Of a DNA stretch of 64,000 nt, positions 32,201-44,618 are shown in pieces. The position numbers were made by a program, and so were the translations under genes. The notes under the pieces are model-generated. The model saw only the letters and a list, made by a program, of their open reading frames with translations. It made no database searches and was not told the origin of the DNA. The stretch is from Euphorbia lathyris (Eukaryota; Streptophyta; Magnoliopsida; Malpighiales; Euphorbiaceae): positions 92,069,001 to 92,133,000 of the forward strand of contig NC_088913.1 in assembly GCF_963576675.1 (NCBI RefSeq), written 5' to 3'. How positions within the stretch are numbered: the stretch's first letter is position 1; the number at the start of each line of letters is the position of its first letter.

Positions 32201-35200
32201 ATAAGGCTTAATACATCATTTGCCCCCTCAACTTGTCCAAAAAGCTTGATTGGCCCCTGAACTTTCAAAGTGTCCTGATAGCCCCTCAACTTGCATAAAA
32301 TGTTCACTTAGCCCCCTAAACTTGTGCAAAATGTAGTTAATTAATCACTCAGTTGCAAAAAAAAAGTAAATTAAATACGGAAGTTGTATTGCACGAGTCT
32401 TAGAAAAAGTACCAAAATCGGGTAATATGGTTCTAATATTAGAGAAGGAGACAAGTTGTATAGTTAAAGCAAGCAATAACTTCATTTTTAATCTATTTTT
32501 GAATTATGTAATGAAATTCTAAGATGCGTGGAATACATTTTCCGTATTTAACTTACTTTTTTTGCGACCGAGTGATCAATTGATTACATTTTACGCAAGT
32601 TTGGGGGGCTAACTGAATATTTTATGCAAGTTGAGGGGGCTATCGGGAAACTTTAAAAGTTCGGGGGGCAATCAAGCTTCTTGGATAAGTTCAGGGGCAA
32701 ATGATGTATTAAGCCTAAAAATAATAATAATAAATAACTATAAAAAATGATTATAATTATAATAAGTAATGATAAATTATTGAACTGAACTGAATGCTAT
32801 TGAACTGAAGTAACAAAGAACGGGGTCTAAGTAGTGTTCACATGGACCCTTTGCTAATTCGTTGTTAGATCTACGCTTATTAAAATTTTATGGTGGAAAT
32901 TCAAAGCATCCTGAAACTTAGATTTAACAAGTCTAGATCTACCGGTGAATAACCAAATTCAGAGTCCATATGAACACTACTGAAACTAACTGTACAAACA
33001 ATGAATATTGCGACCTATTTCGGAAACGGATGATTTAAAAGTTACCTGGAACCGAGATATAAAAGCCGATATGATTATTGTTGTCGTGATGCTGAGATAG
33101 ATAGGCAGCTTGCCCCATGTATGCCAATATAAGTGCTGGATAAACCAGAAAGGTGAAAGCAATCTGAAGTAATAAAGAAGACACATAAGTATACTATGAA
33201 TTTTTCTACAACATAAAAATACAATCTAAAAAAGCGACTGCCTCCCTATACTTTGAAAACGTCATATTTATCCGCTGAACTTGCTTAAATTAATCTATTA
33301 AATCTCTCAGCTTACTCGGGTGGCCTATTTTTCCTCCTGAAACTTGCTTATAATAATCCTATGAAGCACCAATACTTTTAAGAGGTTGACATACATGTAT
33401 CGGACACTCCGGAGATATAGATACGCCGGGGATACGCGGAAATATGTACGAGATATGGAAAAACAAGTATCCTTTTTTTCTTTAATTATGGGGATACGCA
33501 GGGATGAGGGCGAGCCTTGGCGCAACGGTAAAACGTTGTTGTGGTGGGACCCCTCCCCGGACCCTCGCTTCGGGGATACAGGTAAGAGTTAAATAGGTAA
33601 AATTTAGAGTTTTTTTTTTTTTTAAATAAGCTAACAAAAATAGGGGTTAATATATAAAAAATTTAATATAAATAATTAACTAAACCAGCCGGCATCCACC
33701 CTTTCATTTTCCGATTAGTCTCTCTAGGTGTTTTATGGTCCCTAAGCGATTTTTAACCGCCTAGGCTCCGCCTAGGCCACCTCAATGCTGCCTAGACCAC
33801 CTAAACGACAATGAATAAAAGCATTTTTTATTATGAATTTATTTCTTTCTTGATTATCACTTTTGAGTTGTTTCAATGACATTGTTGTTGAAATGTTGAT
33901 GTTTGCTAATTTTTAATAATATATATTACAAATATATGTATTTTTCTATATTAATAATTCTATATTATTATTTTTAGATAGTATAATGATTATTTTAATT
34001 GAATTTATATAACAATTTGTTGATTAACAAATAAAAAATACAAATCTGATTAATCTTCAAGGGCTATGTCCGTCCGCCTAGCGCCTAGCGTTTCTTACGA
34101 CCTTGGATATATATATTTGGCGTTCTCCTGCTGTACCCATATGGGTACACATATCGGTGCTTCATAGCAATAATATATTGCCCCTGAACTTACATCAACT
34201 TGTCCAAAATCTCTCCTGTTCTACCACGTAGATTTTAGGGGGTCAATATGTCAATTTCAGCAAGTTCAGAGGACAAATAGGATGTTTTTAAAGCGTACGG
34301 GGCAATTGACTTTTCTGGACAAGTAAATCGAGCTAGAGATCTATCAGGCCAAAATACAAACTTTAATTTCTAATATACCTGAATTGCAGCATAAGAGAAA
34401 TGGCCAAGATCAGCAAACATTGCCTCTGAACCTGCATAGGAAATTATTCGTATTATTTTCATCACTTCTTAACTAAATCAGCCTTCTGTACTTTTAAAAT
34501 GTCCTATTTACTCTCTGAACTTGTTTAATGTCTACACTTTAAGCAAGTTTAGAGAGTCAATAAATCACTTTAAAAAAGTTCAGAGGGCTAATAGGTACCT
34601 TTCAGAAAGCCAGTTGACTTTTTTAGACAAGTACGGAAGGCAAAAGATGTATTGATGTATTAAGACAAAAACTAAATTAGATACAAACTTAGAGGTCTCT
34701 TTCCTATAAAAACAACCATTAACACTTGTTGAAGTTAATTCTATACTCATGAAGCTTAAATTTGGTGTTGGAAGCTCCGGGATAAGTTTCGGGCCAACAA
34801 TTTTAGTAATGAGTACAACGGTTCTATTGTTCTGATGGAGAGAACAACCTATGATTAGCTTTTCGGGAAATTTCCATACGAACAACTTCAACTTAATCTT
34901 TCAATTTCTTATTTTATTTTACTACGTTCAACCCATGTATTCCTATGGAAAAATCTTGGGTTTGTAAGGTTTCATCTTCGATAATAAAGACTTCTCCTCA
35001 CGTAAATTTTGTGTTACTTTTATTTTCTTTTCAATTGTTCAATCATTTCACATAAGGCGGTCCTAATCTCCTAACAATACTAAAAGAAAGAAAAGGAAAA
35101 GATCTAAACCATCCGGAGCGTCCTACAGTTGTCCCCCGAACTTAAGAGACAATTCATTAACCACCCCAACTCCCTGAAAGTTACATAAAGTGCCGCTTAT

Positions 35201-38200
35201 TTTTCCTCAATCGGAGAAGATTTTTATAAAAGGAAGAGTCACATTATATGAGAAGTCAACCGAAAGGCAAGCGGTCCTCATGGGTCAACATCTTCTTCGA
35301 TGAAGGAACAATAAGGGCATGTTATGTCACTTTCGGTGTGTCAGCGAGATTATAATAAAACTATTGTTGGATCTTAACTGTTAGCTTTAGCTTTTAGTTC
35401 AAATGGTTCCATGACATGGTATAAGAGCCTCTTGAACCAAATGGTCGAGGGTTTGGATCCGCAACCTCGTTAATTGGTGGAATTAAAAACACATGGTGTG
35501 TGATGGGCCTGTGTTGTGCACGCTTCAACCCCAAGGAGCATTCACATGAGGGATATGTCATAGAAATTATAATAAAAGGGATAAGGTGCAAAAATATCCC
35601 GCAGCGTTTGTAACCAGGAGCAATTTTACCTCTAATATTGGCAACAACGATCAATTTTACCCCTAATCTTGGTAGCAAATTTTACCCCTAATCTTACACC
35701 ATATGTTTGTTATTTGTTACTAATGGGTGATAAAATGACGCACATGTGAAGTATAGATGACAAGATTAATGACTCTTAGTGAATTATTTCACAAATTGAC
35801 CCAACTTGTCAACGTTTAGAGATAAAATTGCTCTTGGCTGCCAACATTAGGGATAAAATTGCACTATTTTAGACGTTATGGGTAAAATTGCTCCTGAATG
35901 TAAACGTCAAGGGTATTTTTGCACCTTATCCCATAATAAAACTATTCTTGGACCTTAAATGTTAGCTTGAATTTTTAGTTCAAATGGTTCCATGATACAG
36001 GAAGATGACAAAGTGACCAAAATGGACAACTTTAGAAAACTCCTTATCGTTTACGTCAAAGGAAAACATACAGCAATCTATCATTTCACGAGTTAAATGC
36101 ACCATTGATCACTGAACTTACATGGTTATCTCAAATTGGTCACTCAACTTTGAGTTTTGTCTCAATTAGGCCACTCTCACGATTTCAGTGATTGAAAAAC
36201 ATCGGAATGATAACGTAGCTGACATGTCAGCATGAGTCAACTCAGATCTCCGACCGAAACGACATATGACATCCACGTGTCGGTTATTTTTATAAAAAAA
36301 AAACAAATTTTGTTTTTTCTCACAAAAATAACCGACGTGTGACGTATACGTGGATGTCATGTGTCGTTTCGGTCAGAGATTTGAGTTGACTCATGCAGAC
36401 GTGTCACGTATGTCATCATTCCGATGCTTTTTAATCACTGAAATCGCCAAAATGACCTAATTGAGATAAAACTCAAAAGTTGAGTGATTTTATTATGACA
36501 AATTGAAGTATATACCTGTTATGCACAACAATATTCCACCCAAAGACATCCATCCTCCTTTCCTGGTTTTCTTCAAGAACTTGAACATGTAATATGGAGA
36601 AAGAGCTTGATACACCTTTGGATTCCAATGGATAATGTTGTACAAGCCAAGACCACTTATGCACAGTAGCCATGTCAACACAATTGGTGCAAAGAAAAAC
36701 CCGACCCGGTGCGTGCCGTAATGTTGAAGGGCAAAAAGACACACTAAGATGAAGCAAGTGATTGGAATCACAGCATCTGCAATAACACGAAAACACGATT
36801 TAAAGAGACAACACAAAAACCATTTTTCTATATATAATGGTTAAATGCAGAGTTGGTCACTGATGGTTGTCTCATATAAACCTACGAAGCACCGACCCGG
36901 GTGCGGGTGCGGGTGCGGCAAACAGTATTTAAAAAAAAAAAAAACACGGATGCGGCAGGACACGGCAAAATTTATATATATTACATAAATCACACATTAC
37001 TTATAAACCATAAAAACACATTCATAATAAGATAGCTCATTAATTCATCAAAACAACATCTAATAAAAGGGCAGCCCGGTCGCACTACGCGTCCCCGCTG
37101 AGTGAGGGTCCGGGGAGGGGTCCCACCACAAGGGTGTACTGGGGCAAGCCTTCCCCTGCCAATTTATTTGGCAAGAGGCCGCTCCTAAGACTTGAACCCG
37201 TGACCTCTTGGTCACACGACAACATTGCAGGAAAATCAAATAAGCCTTGTAAGTTTAGAATCGCGCAAGTGAGAATTAGATGTATTTTAGCTTTTTTGTT
37301 AAATTTTGTAATTGAACCATGTTTTAAAAAAAAATTAAAAAACCCTAAACTTTTACATTTTTTCACTATTAGCCGTGTCCCGCCACGTCACTGCCGAGTC
37401 CAGCGAGTCCGACGTCGGGGAAGAGTCTGTGCTTCATAAATATAAACAAAGGCCTAACTCACCCCAAAACAAAGGGTGAGGATTGCTTCACATATTTAAA
37501 GAGTCATATAGCTTCTTCATTTAGCAATGTGAGATGTCGTGAAGTTAATATCAGCGGGAGCCCTAATATTAGCAATGTAAGATGTTCAACATCCCCCCTC
37601 ACGCCCAATTCATTTGGTGCGTGACGCTAATATCAGCGGGAGCCCTAATATTGAACCATTCCTCTAATACCATGTAAACAAAGACCTAACTCACCCCAAA
37701 AGGTGAGGATTGCTTCACATATTTAAAGAGTCGTATAGCTTCCTCATTTAGCAATGTGGGATGTTTAACATCCCCCATGATCACTTAACTTCATTTTGCC
37801 TCAATAAAATCATTCAACTTCGAATTTCGTCTCAATAAAGTCACTCTAGTGACCTCAAGAGCAAAGACACTGGAAATATGACGTGGCATCCACTCTAGGA
37901 GTAGTCAACTTTCACCATTTACCGAAACGATATCTGACTACCAACTAGCTGACCGAAACGACATGTGTCGTTTTGGTCAGCTATAGGTGGCAGTCACGAG
38001 TTGTTTCGCTCAATAGTGAAAGTTGATTAGTGCTGACGTAGCAGCCATATCATTTTTCCGGTGTCTTTTTTGCTCTTAGACAATCAACACGATTTACAGA
38101 GACAATACCAAAAAAATCATTTTTTTAAGACTTATGTCATATATAACCATATAGTATGAGATAACACGATTTTGACACGAAACACGAAATTCCCAGTTTA

Positions 38201-41200
38201 GCCTGAATTAAGGTTTAGGTATCAACTCAAGTCCTGAAGTTGCCAATATTTGACAAATTAGCCCAAATATATTCAGTTTCAATAGAATTTTTTTGTCAAA
38301 TTTGGGCTAATTTGTCAATTTTTGCCAACTTTAAAGCCGGATTGAAATTAAGGGTCAATTTGGCCCCTAAAATTGGCAGATAAGTTAATTTTAACCCAAA
38401 TCAAAGTTTAAATATCAACTCAGTCATGAAGGCAATAAGTCCAATTTGACAAATGTTTAGGTATTGAAATTGATTGTAGTTGGACTAATTTGTCAAATAT
38501 TGCCAACTTCAGAGCTGAGTTGATCCGTAAACTTCGATTTGGACTAAAGTGTATGTTTGTTTCCATTTTTCGGAACTACTTTTTTCCTTTTAATTCTAAA
38601 CGAAAGATAGAAAAATGTTTGGTAAAATTCTGAAACAGCTGCTTTTAGTAGAAAAAACAACTAATATCTACAACCCATCAGCAACAACAAGCATCTAACA
38701 CGGACAGCAACTCCAGGGACCCTTTTGACCCTTAATCTATGAAGCACCGACTCGGGTGCGGACACAAGTGTGGGTACAGCAAACCGTAATTTTAAAAAAT
38801 ATGAGATACGGGTACCGCGGGACACGAAAAAATTCTATATAATTAATTATATATGTATTACATATAAAAGTATATAAAAAACACAAATAGCATTTAAAAG
38901 TAATAAAAGTACACAAATTACAGTCCAACTATTTCCCAGTATATAGACGGTAAATGTGTCATTTTTCACTCCAATTATTTCCCCGCATAATTGAATTTGT
39001 TTAAGAAATACTATTTTAAAGGCTAACTTTAGGAAATTTATAAGTGTAAATGTGTCATTTTTAAAGCATATAAAGGGTAAATATGTCATTTTCACAAGTT
39101 AACTTCAACGGCCTCTGGTTTATGATAAGAGATAGGTGGAGGAAGCCCTAATTGGTGGTGGAGGAAGATAATTTCTTATCCTATTTGTAGGGATGTAAAT
39201 GGGGCGGGGATTCCCTGTCCCCATTGGTGACCCGCCCCGACAGGAACGGGGAATCCCCGATAAGAATCCTCATGGGACAGGGATGGGGATAGTTTTGTTC
39301 CCCGTGGTTGGGATGGGGCAGGGATGGGGAAAGGTATCCCCGCCCCGTGAAATCCCCGATGAAGGATCCCCGACTATTCCCTGTGATAATTGATTTTTGG
39401 CCTAATACACAAATAACCCCTGAATTTGTCCAAATATTGCAACTGCCCCCCTCAACTTTCAATTGTAACAACTTATCCCTTAAACTTGTCCAATTGTAAA
39501 ACATAACCCCAAATTGAGAATTTTTTTACCCCGTATTTGAAGCAACCGTAAAAAAGTTTTCCCGGATTCGTATCACGCCAAAGATCTGATTATCATACTC
39601 CACGAGCGTTGTAGATTTTGTATTTCACATGTTTCTTCAATTGCAGTCCATGTCAGCAATTTGGGGTTGTGTTTTACAATTGGACAAGTTTAAGGGGTAA
39701 GTTGTTACAATTAGACAAGTTTAAAGGGTAAGTTGTTACAATTGAAAGTTGGAGGGGGCAGTTGCAACATTTGGACAAGTTCAGAGGGTTATTTGTGTAT
39801 TAGGCCTTGATTTTTTTTTATGATTTAAGTACATTTTAATTAAGTGATTGGTTGTTTTCAATTTTTAGTTTTTTTTTTTTGTTTTGTTTGGAAAATTTGA
39901 GAATAATTATGATGCTTAGTATTATTAGCTACTGATTCTCAAAAGTTTTAGATATTACCGTTTTTTTTTAATATAAACGGTGATTCCACACCGGGAAAAG
40001 GGAAAAAGCTCTTGTAACATCTACTGTTAGTCAACTCAAAACAGTAAATTATACATAATCCACTCCATTAATTTGGTCTTCTTGAGTAGAAGTTTAGAAC
40101 TTTGATTTATTTACTGTGTGTTTTCAAATAGTAGTAGAAGCAATAATTGAAGCATTGAATTTCTATGAAAGTTTGGTAGAATGTAGAAAAAGAGAGTCAA
40201 GGGAAGAAGAAGAAGAGACCATTCAGGACCACAGTATGGGCAGGCAGTAGTAGTAGGAATGGATGAGAATGACATCTGTGGACCCCACCCTCCATTTTTT
40301 AAAAACAAGCCAATCAATTTCATTTTTTGAATGATTCACATCACTTTGTCAACATTTGGCCACACCTAAGATTAAGCTTTTATTGCCTATATTAAATCCA
40401 TGGCCTCATTTAATCATTTTCAGGGTAAATTACATCCAAGGCCACTCAACTTCATCCATTTTAATATTGTGGCCGTTGAACTTTAACTAACTCTTCAAAT
40501 TAACTGTTAACAGATCTCAAAATGAAAATATTCAAGAATTAAAGTTGTTCATAAAATGACAATTTTTGTTTTCCAAAATCATTTTTTTTACAACTTCTCT
40601 TTTTAAAAATTCACTCTTTTTCTTCTAACCAAACAACATCTAAGTAATCTCAAAATGAAAATTTTCAAGAATTAAAATTCCTTAGGATATCATTAACTCT
40701 TCAAATTTTTTATTTTGAGGCGTTGAGTGACCACCGGTATTAAAAAGTATAAAGTTCAGTATGGTCACTGTTAAGAATTAAAGTTCAGTGACCATAATGT
40801 TGAAAAGAACAAAGTTCAGTGGCCATGGGTGTAATTTACCCATCATTTTCGCTGTGGTGAATATTGCATATGGACTTTAAACTATAACATAAACCTGCTC
40901 AACTTTACATTTTTTTCTAATATTATGCATCAAATTAACTATTAACGATCTCAAAATGAAAAATTCTAAAACTTGATGATATTCTAAGCAAAATTCTTCA
41001 ATTTTTTTGTTTTGAAGTCATTTATGTATTTGTTTGGTTAAGAGAGAGAAAATGAAATTTTAGAAAGAGAATGCTCCAGAAACGGTAATTTTGGAAAATA
41101 AAAAAATGGTTTCATGGTAGACGTGGTTATAAACAACTTTAATTCTTGGACATTTCCATTTTAAGGTCGTTAACAGTCATTTTGAGACGTTAATTGAACT

Positions 41201-44200
41201 TTAGTAGCAATAATGTTAAATAGCGTAAAGTCGACTGACTTTTATGTTACATTTTAAAATTTAATGGTCATACCATAAAAACGACTAAAGTTCAGTAGCC
41301 ATGGATGTAATTTACCCAATTTTTATTTGGGGTACCACCTCATCATCTTCCCATAAGCTTTCAATGTTTTAATAATGGCAAACAAAACAACCTGACGCCC
41401 AATCCTTCTAATTGACCCCCTAATCTTTTATTTTTTTATCATTCAAACCCCTGATGACCAGAAAGTCGGTTTTGAATATAAAATTCGGCTAATATATTTT
41501 ATTCATTTCATCCCATTCCATATTTGCATTTTTAACCGTTCGAAAGAAGTTTTTATGTTTGATTTATCTATAAAGAAACTGTGATTACTTTGAACCGTAA
41601 AGAATATAATTTCAGATGCAGATGGATTGAGTAACGCTCTTTTAACTGAATTCAAAATCCTAGAAGAATTGAGTCTTATTACGCCTCTTTCGACGGCCTA
41701 CTTCATACTCGATCCTTCCTTCGACTAAACTAGGAAATCGAGTAGATTCGACGAAAGCATATTAGTGAAAGGATACGATAGCCGATAGCCGCCTGACTTC
41801 TTCTTTCTTCGTATTCGATCACAGGCTTGTTATTCAGAATGTTATATTCACAACTAACTAATTTGGCAAACGAGAATTTAATGTGACCAAAAATAAATGA
41901 TTAGGGGTCTGACGTGTTGAAATAAAACCAAAATCAAAATGATTAGAGACCTCGGGATGCTTCTGATAGGGACCTCGGGATGCTTTTTGCGGCTTTAGTA
42001 ATCAATATACGAGTAAAACAACGAAAAATAAGGTAAAGTTCAAGTAAAGAACATTACACTGATGATGTTCCTTGGACATTGAGAGCTCCAGGCCGGAAAC
42101 TGCTGAGAAAACTATTCGTAACAATAAAAACAAACTGATAAATATTAGAAGTCGTGTAATAAAAAACGGAGGGAATTCGCAAAGAACATCGATCAGCAAA
42201 CTTGGAACGAGATCATACCTGAAATAGCCGGAGTGAGCACTCCATCACCGATAACCATACAGGTTCCGAGAAGAACCAAGATCAGCAAAGCAGTATGCAA
42301 GCCTTTATGCTGCTCAAGGTACGTTTTAACCCGGGAACTGTTCTTCTTCTCCGGTGGATACTCCATTTTGTACGTGGAGAGCGCTTCATCTGCAACTTGT
42401 CTATTAGGCAGCAAGCTAACTCTCGTATGCCGGCATATCGAAGAGTATAATGCAAAAGTACCACCTGCAAAAATCAACAGCAAAACAAGATTTTTAATTC
42501 GATGTTCGAGTTATACACTACACGCTATGTTGCACGTGAAATGCCACTTTCGTTTTCGTTTTCGTTTCCGTTCCAGTGCCCGTTTCCGTGCAACATAGAG
42601 TACAGATATGGAGCATAGTATTGTTTGAGGCAATTAGTTATGTTGCACGTGAAATGCCTTCGTGAGCTGCTCGATAAAAGCTCGGCTCGATTTTTTTAAT
42701 GAGCCGCTCGTGAGCACGATTTTCAAGCTCGGTTTGTAAACGAGCCGAGCTTGAGCAGACCAAAACTCGACTCGAAAGCTCACGAACAAGCTCGATTAGA
42801 GGCTCGTGAACAAGTTCATGAACAGGCTCGATAAAAGCTCGTGAGCTAACTCAATTATAACATTTATATATTTAAAAAAATAAAGTTTAGTAATGTTATA
42901 CAATTAATATTATTTGATGTACCGAATTTGATATTATTTTGTTTGTGAACACCATAAACGAGCTCGTTCGTGAGCAAAACAAGCGAGTTGCTTGTGATCA
43001 AAGCTCACGAGCACAAGAAATGAGCTTTTCATAAAAAAATAAACGAGCTGCTCGTGAGCTTTGCTCGCGAGCACAACGAATGACCTGCTCACGAACAAAT
43101 AAAATGAGCTGTTCGTGAGCAGGCTCGTGAGCTCAATAATCGAGCTTTGCTCGTGAACAATCGAGCTGCTAAACGAGCCGAGATCGAACAACAAATTGAG
43201 CTCGAAACCGAGCTCGAAGCTCGGCTCGGCTCGTTTACAGCCCCAAGTACAGAGATGGAGCATAGCATTGTTTGAGGCAATTAGTTATGTTGCACGTGAA
43301 ATGCCACTTCAGTAGCGTTTCGTTTTTGTTTCCGTTCCAGTGTACGTTTCTGTGCAACATAGAGTTACAGATATGGAACATAGCATTGTTTGAGACAATT
43401 AGTTACCTTCTCCGTTATCATCCGCTCTGAGGACAATAAAGACATACTTGAACAACGGGACTAAAGTAAGCGTCCAGAAAACGAATGACAGAACACCGAA
43501 AATCTCTTCATTTGTTTGTGAATGGTGAATATCTTCGGCAAATGTGCTCTTGTAAACGTAGAGAGGCGATGTGCTGAGATCGCCATACACCACACCGAGA
43601 CTCTGATAAGCCAGAAGTAACAATGTCTTCCATGATTCCTTCTGCAAAATGCAACAATTTTCTAGAATTTAGTGGCGGAGCCAGAACAAAACACTCGTGT
43701 GTCAATGGACGAAAATGTGTTGAAAATTAACGATATTTTTGGGGACTAAGCATCAGAGACGGACAATTCGTTCGCGGCTTCCGTCACTAATGCAAAATCC
43801 GTTCAAATTCTAAATAGATTGAAATTATCAACTGAAATTTTACATTTAACGACCCTCCGACCCTCTTTGACCCCTTGTAAATCCGCAATTAAGAAACTTT
43901 GAATTTTATCAAAATGAAGTCACCTCATCAGTAATAGTCAACTTTCAGTGCTTACCGAAACGACACGTGGCTTTTTAACGGTGTCTTTTTGTTCTTGAAA
44001 TCGCCGGAGTGACTTTAATGAGACAAAATTCAAAATTGAATAATTTTATTGAAACAAATTGAAATTGAAAATTACAGATATTTTTTAGGGGAGTAGGCAT
44101 CAGAGACCGACAATTCCTTCGCGTCCTCCGTCACAAATGCAAAGTCCGTTCAAATTCTAAATAGACTGAAATTACGACTGACATTTTACATTGAACGACC

Positions 44201-44618
44201 CTCCGACCCTCCTTGACCCCTTGTAAATCCGCATTTAGGAAACTTTGAATTTTGTCAAAATGAAGTCACCCAAAGACACCGGAAAAGTACCGTGACTGAC
44301 TGCCCCATCAGCAGTAATCAACTCTCACCGCTTACAGAAACACGACAAGTGCCTTTTTACCGCATATCTCAGGTGTCTTTTTAAACTTGAAGTCGCCAGA
44401 GTAACTTTATTCAGACAAAATTCAAAATTGAATGATTTTATTGAGACAAATTGAAATTGAGTGACCATTTTAAGACAGCCATGAAAGTCGGCAATGGTGA
44501 ACTTAACCCCGGAAACTCCTACATACAAATTAAAAGCGCAGATCCAAGAAATTGAGCTCAGAAAACAAAATGCACAAACCTTTGAACTATCCCAGCACTT
44601 TCCGTCCCCAAGATTCAT
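29272..44618 (-). CDS. KUP2: KUP2-like potassium transporter (HAK/KUP/KT family), complete
   Basis: Nine coding exons, all with GT-AG ends and matching phases: 44,618-44,580, 43,641-43,407, 42,464-42,219, 42,111-42,058, 36,776-36,516, 34,431-34,379, 33,163-33,046, 31,333-31,079 and 30,380-29,272 (TGA 29,274-29,272). The total is 789 aa, typical of the family. It is a plasma-membrane K+ transporter: about 12 hydrophobic segments in the first two thirds, the family motif [33 protein letters not shown] (split across exons 5 and 6) and a long cytosolic C-terminus. From memory the N-terminus (short, with GKC and KKESW) and the C-terminal [15 protein letters not shown] best fit Arabidopsis KUP2/SHY3, which affects K+ homeostasis and cell expansion. 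No stop, frameshift or missing motif. The introns are loaded with MITEs, yet every splice site is intact. Confidence 0.95.
30384..31040. repeat. Three tandem copies (about 205-235 bp) in KUP2 intron 8
   Basis: Copies start at about 30,384, 30,588 and 30,819, each beginning gcaacatncgtanaaccgaa and containing ttcaccatttacatcgcc and gtaaatggtgaa, which can pair. The first copy begins exactly at the intron's 3' splice site. In the others the AG of the acceptor is replaced (gttgcat instead of gttgcag on the minus strand). Confidence 0.8.
31415..32063. mobile_element. Fold-back repeat M5 in KUP2 intron 7
   Basis: Inverted arms carry ttcaataaaatcactc and gactttattgacacaaaatt phrases around tgacgtggctgccacat and cgaaacgac blocks. 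The same family occurs at 36,093-36,512, 37,765-38,095, 43,885-44,510 and 47,834-48,745. A partial internal duplication is visible (31,495 and 31,705). Non-coding. Confidence 0.5.
32205..32715. mobile_element. MITE M4 family (GGCYTAATACA termini) in intron 7
   Basis: Inverted ends ggcttaatacatcatttgcc are flanked by a perfect 9 bp duplication taaaaataa (32,196-32,204 and 32,716-32,724). It is 511 bp. Same family as 39,399-39,805 and 61,487-62,047. Confidence 0.85.
33359..34167. mobile_element. hAT-like repeat (ctatgaagcacc termini) with nested debris, intron 6
   Basis: Left ctatgaagcaccaatac and the inverted right end (ggtgcttcatag at 34,156-34,167) bracket a SINE fragment (33,508-33,570) and a second repeat with cgcctaggc runs (about 33,735-34,105). 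The same termini occur at 36,876-37,436 and 38,739. No target duplication was resolved. Confidence 0.45.
33508..33570 (+). mobile_element. Au SINE with internal deletion
   Basis: It keeps the 5' end (gggcgagccttggcgcaacg, A box) through acgttgttg, then jumps to tggtgggacccctccccgga near the SINE 3' end. About 110 bp, including the B box, are missing. Confidence 0.7.
34168..34378. other. Intron 6 end, no feature beyond repeat traces
   Basis: Contains phrases of the gggcaattgactttt-type M4 interior (34,180-34,330) without intact ends. It precedes the donor of exon 6. Confidence 0.35.
34432..35338. other. KUP2 intron 5, proximal part
   Basis: 34,475-34,660 is M4-like debris. 34,660-35,060 (ctcatgaagcttaaatttgg...gaagacttctcctcacgtaa) resembles an LTR in composition, but no boundaries or coding region could be defined. 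Nothing else is supported. Confidence 0.3.
35339..35999 (+). mobile_element. Second TRIM, its 3' LTR split by an M2 MITE (intron 5)
   Basis: 5' LTR 35,339-35,416 (tgtcagcg...ccatgaca) is followed at once by tggtataagagcc, a one-base variant of the initiator-Met tRNA binding site. The 3' LTR starts at 35,556 (tgtcatagaaattat), is interrupted at 35,578 by a MITE, and resumes at 35,942 to end near 35,999. It is related to the TRIM at 12,274 (shared atttttagttcaaatggttcc-type LTR end) but older. Confidence 0.72.
35578..35932. mobile_element. M2 MITE nested in a TRIM LTR
   Basis: Ends gggataaggtgcaaaaatat and the exact-type inverse are flanked by the perfect 9 bp duplication ataataaaa (35,569-35,577 and 35,933-35,941). 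It is 355 bp and the best-preserved member here, defining the family as Mutator-type by duplication length. Confidence 0.88.
36093..36512. mobile_element. Fold-back M5 element abutting exon 5
   Basis: Long arms (tcaactttgagttttgtctc ... gagataaaactcaaaagttg, and cgacatatgacatccacgtg ... cacgtggatgtcatgtgtcg-type inner arms) fold around a ttttttttataaaaa-like centre. The right arm ends within a few bases of the exon 5 donor at 36,515. Confidence 0.65.
37068..37224 (-). mobile_element. Au SINE, 5'-truncated (intron 4)
   Basis: On the minus strand it starts within gttgtcgtgtgaccaagagg (B box) and runs to the GC-rich 3' part. The A-box end is missing, as in a 5'-truncated retroinsertion. Confidence 0.75.
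39186..39398. mobile_element. hAT-like end (tagggatgtaaatggggcgg), intron 4
   Basis: The GC-rich subterminal block has repeated gggatggggca / ccccgcc words. The sequence beyond the M4 insertion (39,825-39,945) is the reverse complement of 63,850-64,000, so the two loci are copies of one family. Confidence 0.5.
39399..39805. mobile_element. MITE M4 family, intron 4
   Basis: Ends ggcctaatacacaaataacc and exact inverse are flanked by the perfect 9 bp duplication ttgattttt (39,390-39,398 and 39,806-39,814). It is 407 bp. Confidence 0.88.
40422..41313. mobile_element. Two adjacent M1-related MITEs, intron 4
   Basis: The first, 40,422-40,841, is flanked by the perfect 9 bp duplication atcattttc (40,413-40,421 and 40,842-40,850). 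The second, about 40,850-41,313, shares the interior and the catggatgtaatttaccc right end but has a degraded left end. Confidence 0.7.
42465..43406. repeat. KUP2 intron 2: about 107 bp tandem units plus an inserted gagctcg-rich element
   Basis: The unit tacagatatggagcatag...gttccagtgcccgtttccgtg is seen at about 42,530, 42,601, 43,249 and 43,366. The last copy runs straight into the exon 2 donor. In the others the donor position reads ataac instead of gtaac on the minus strand. Between copies, 42,659-43,244 is a hAT-like insert full of gctcgtgagc/gctcacgagc words, ending ggctcgtttacagcccc. The frames at 42,934-43,280 are low-complexity artefacts of that insert. Confidence 0.7.

Larger units (their letters stand above)
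36777..42057. other. KUP2 intron 4 (5.3 kb), repeat-filled
   Basis: The contents I can name are listed separately or here: hAT-like 36,876-37,436 (ctacgaagcacc / ggtgcttcat-type ends) with an inserted SINE; two imperfect copies of aaggcctaactcacccca (37,449 and 37,680); M5 debris 37,765-38,095; a palindromic tttgtcaaatttgggctaat block 38,200-38,540; hAT end 39,186; M4 39,399; M1 40,422 and 40,850. 41,320-42,000 looks unique and non-coding. Confidence 0.55.

Noticed and set aside
42934..43280. 109-codon frame with Leu/Ser/Phe repeats
   Set aside because: Low-complexity gctcgtgagc repeat inside KUP2 intron 2.
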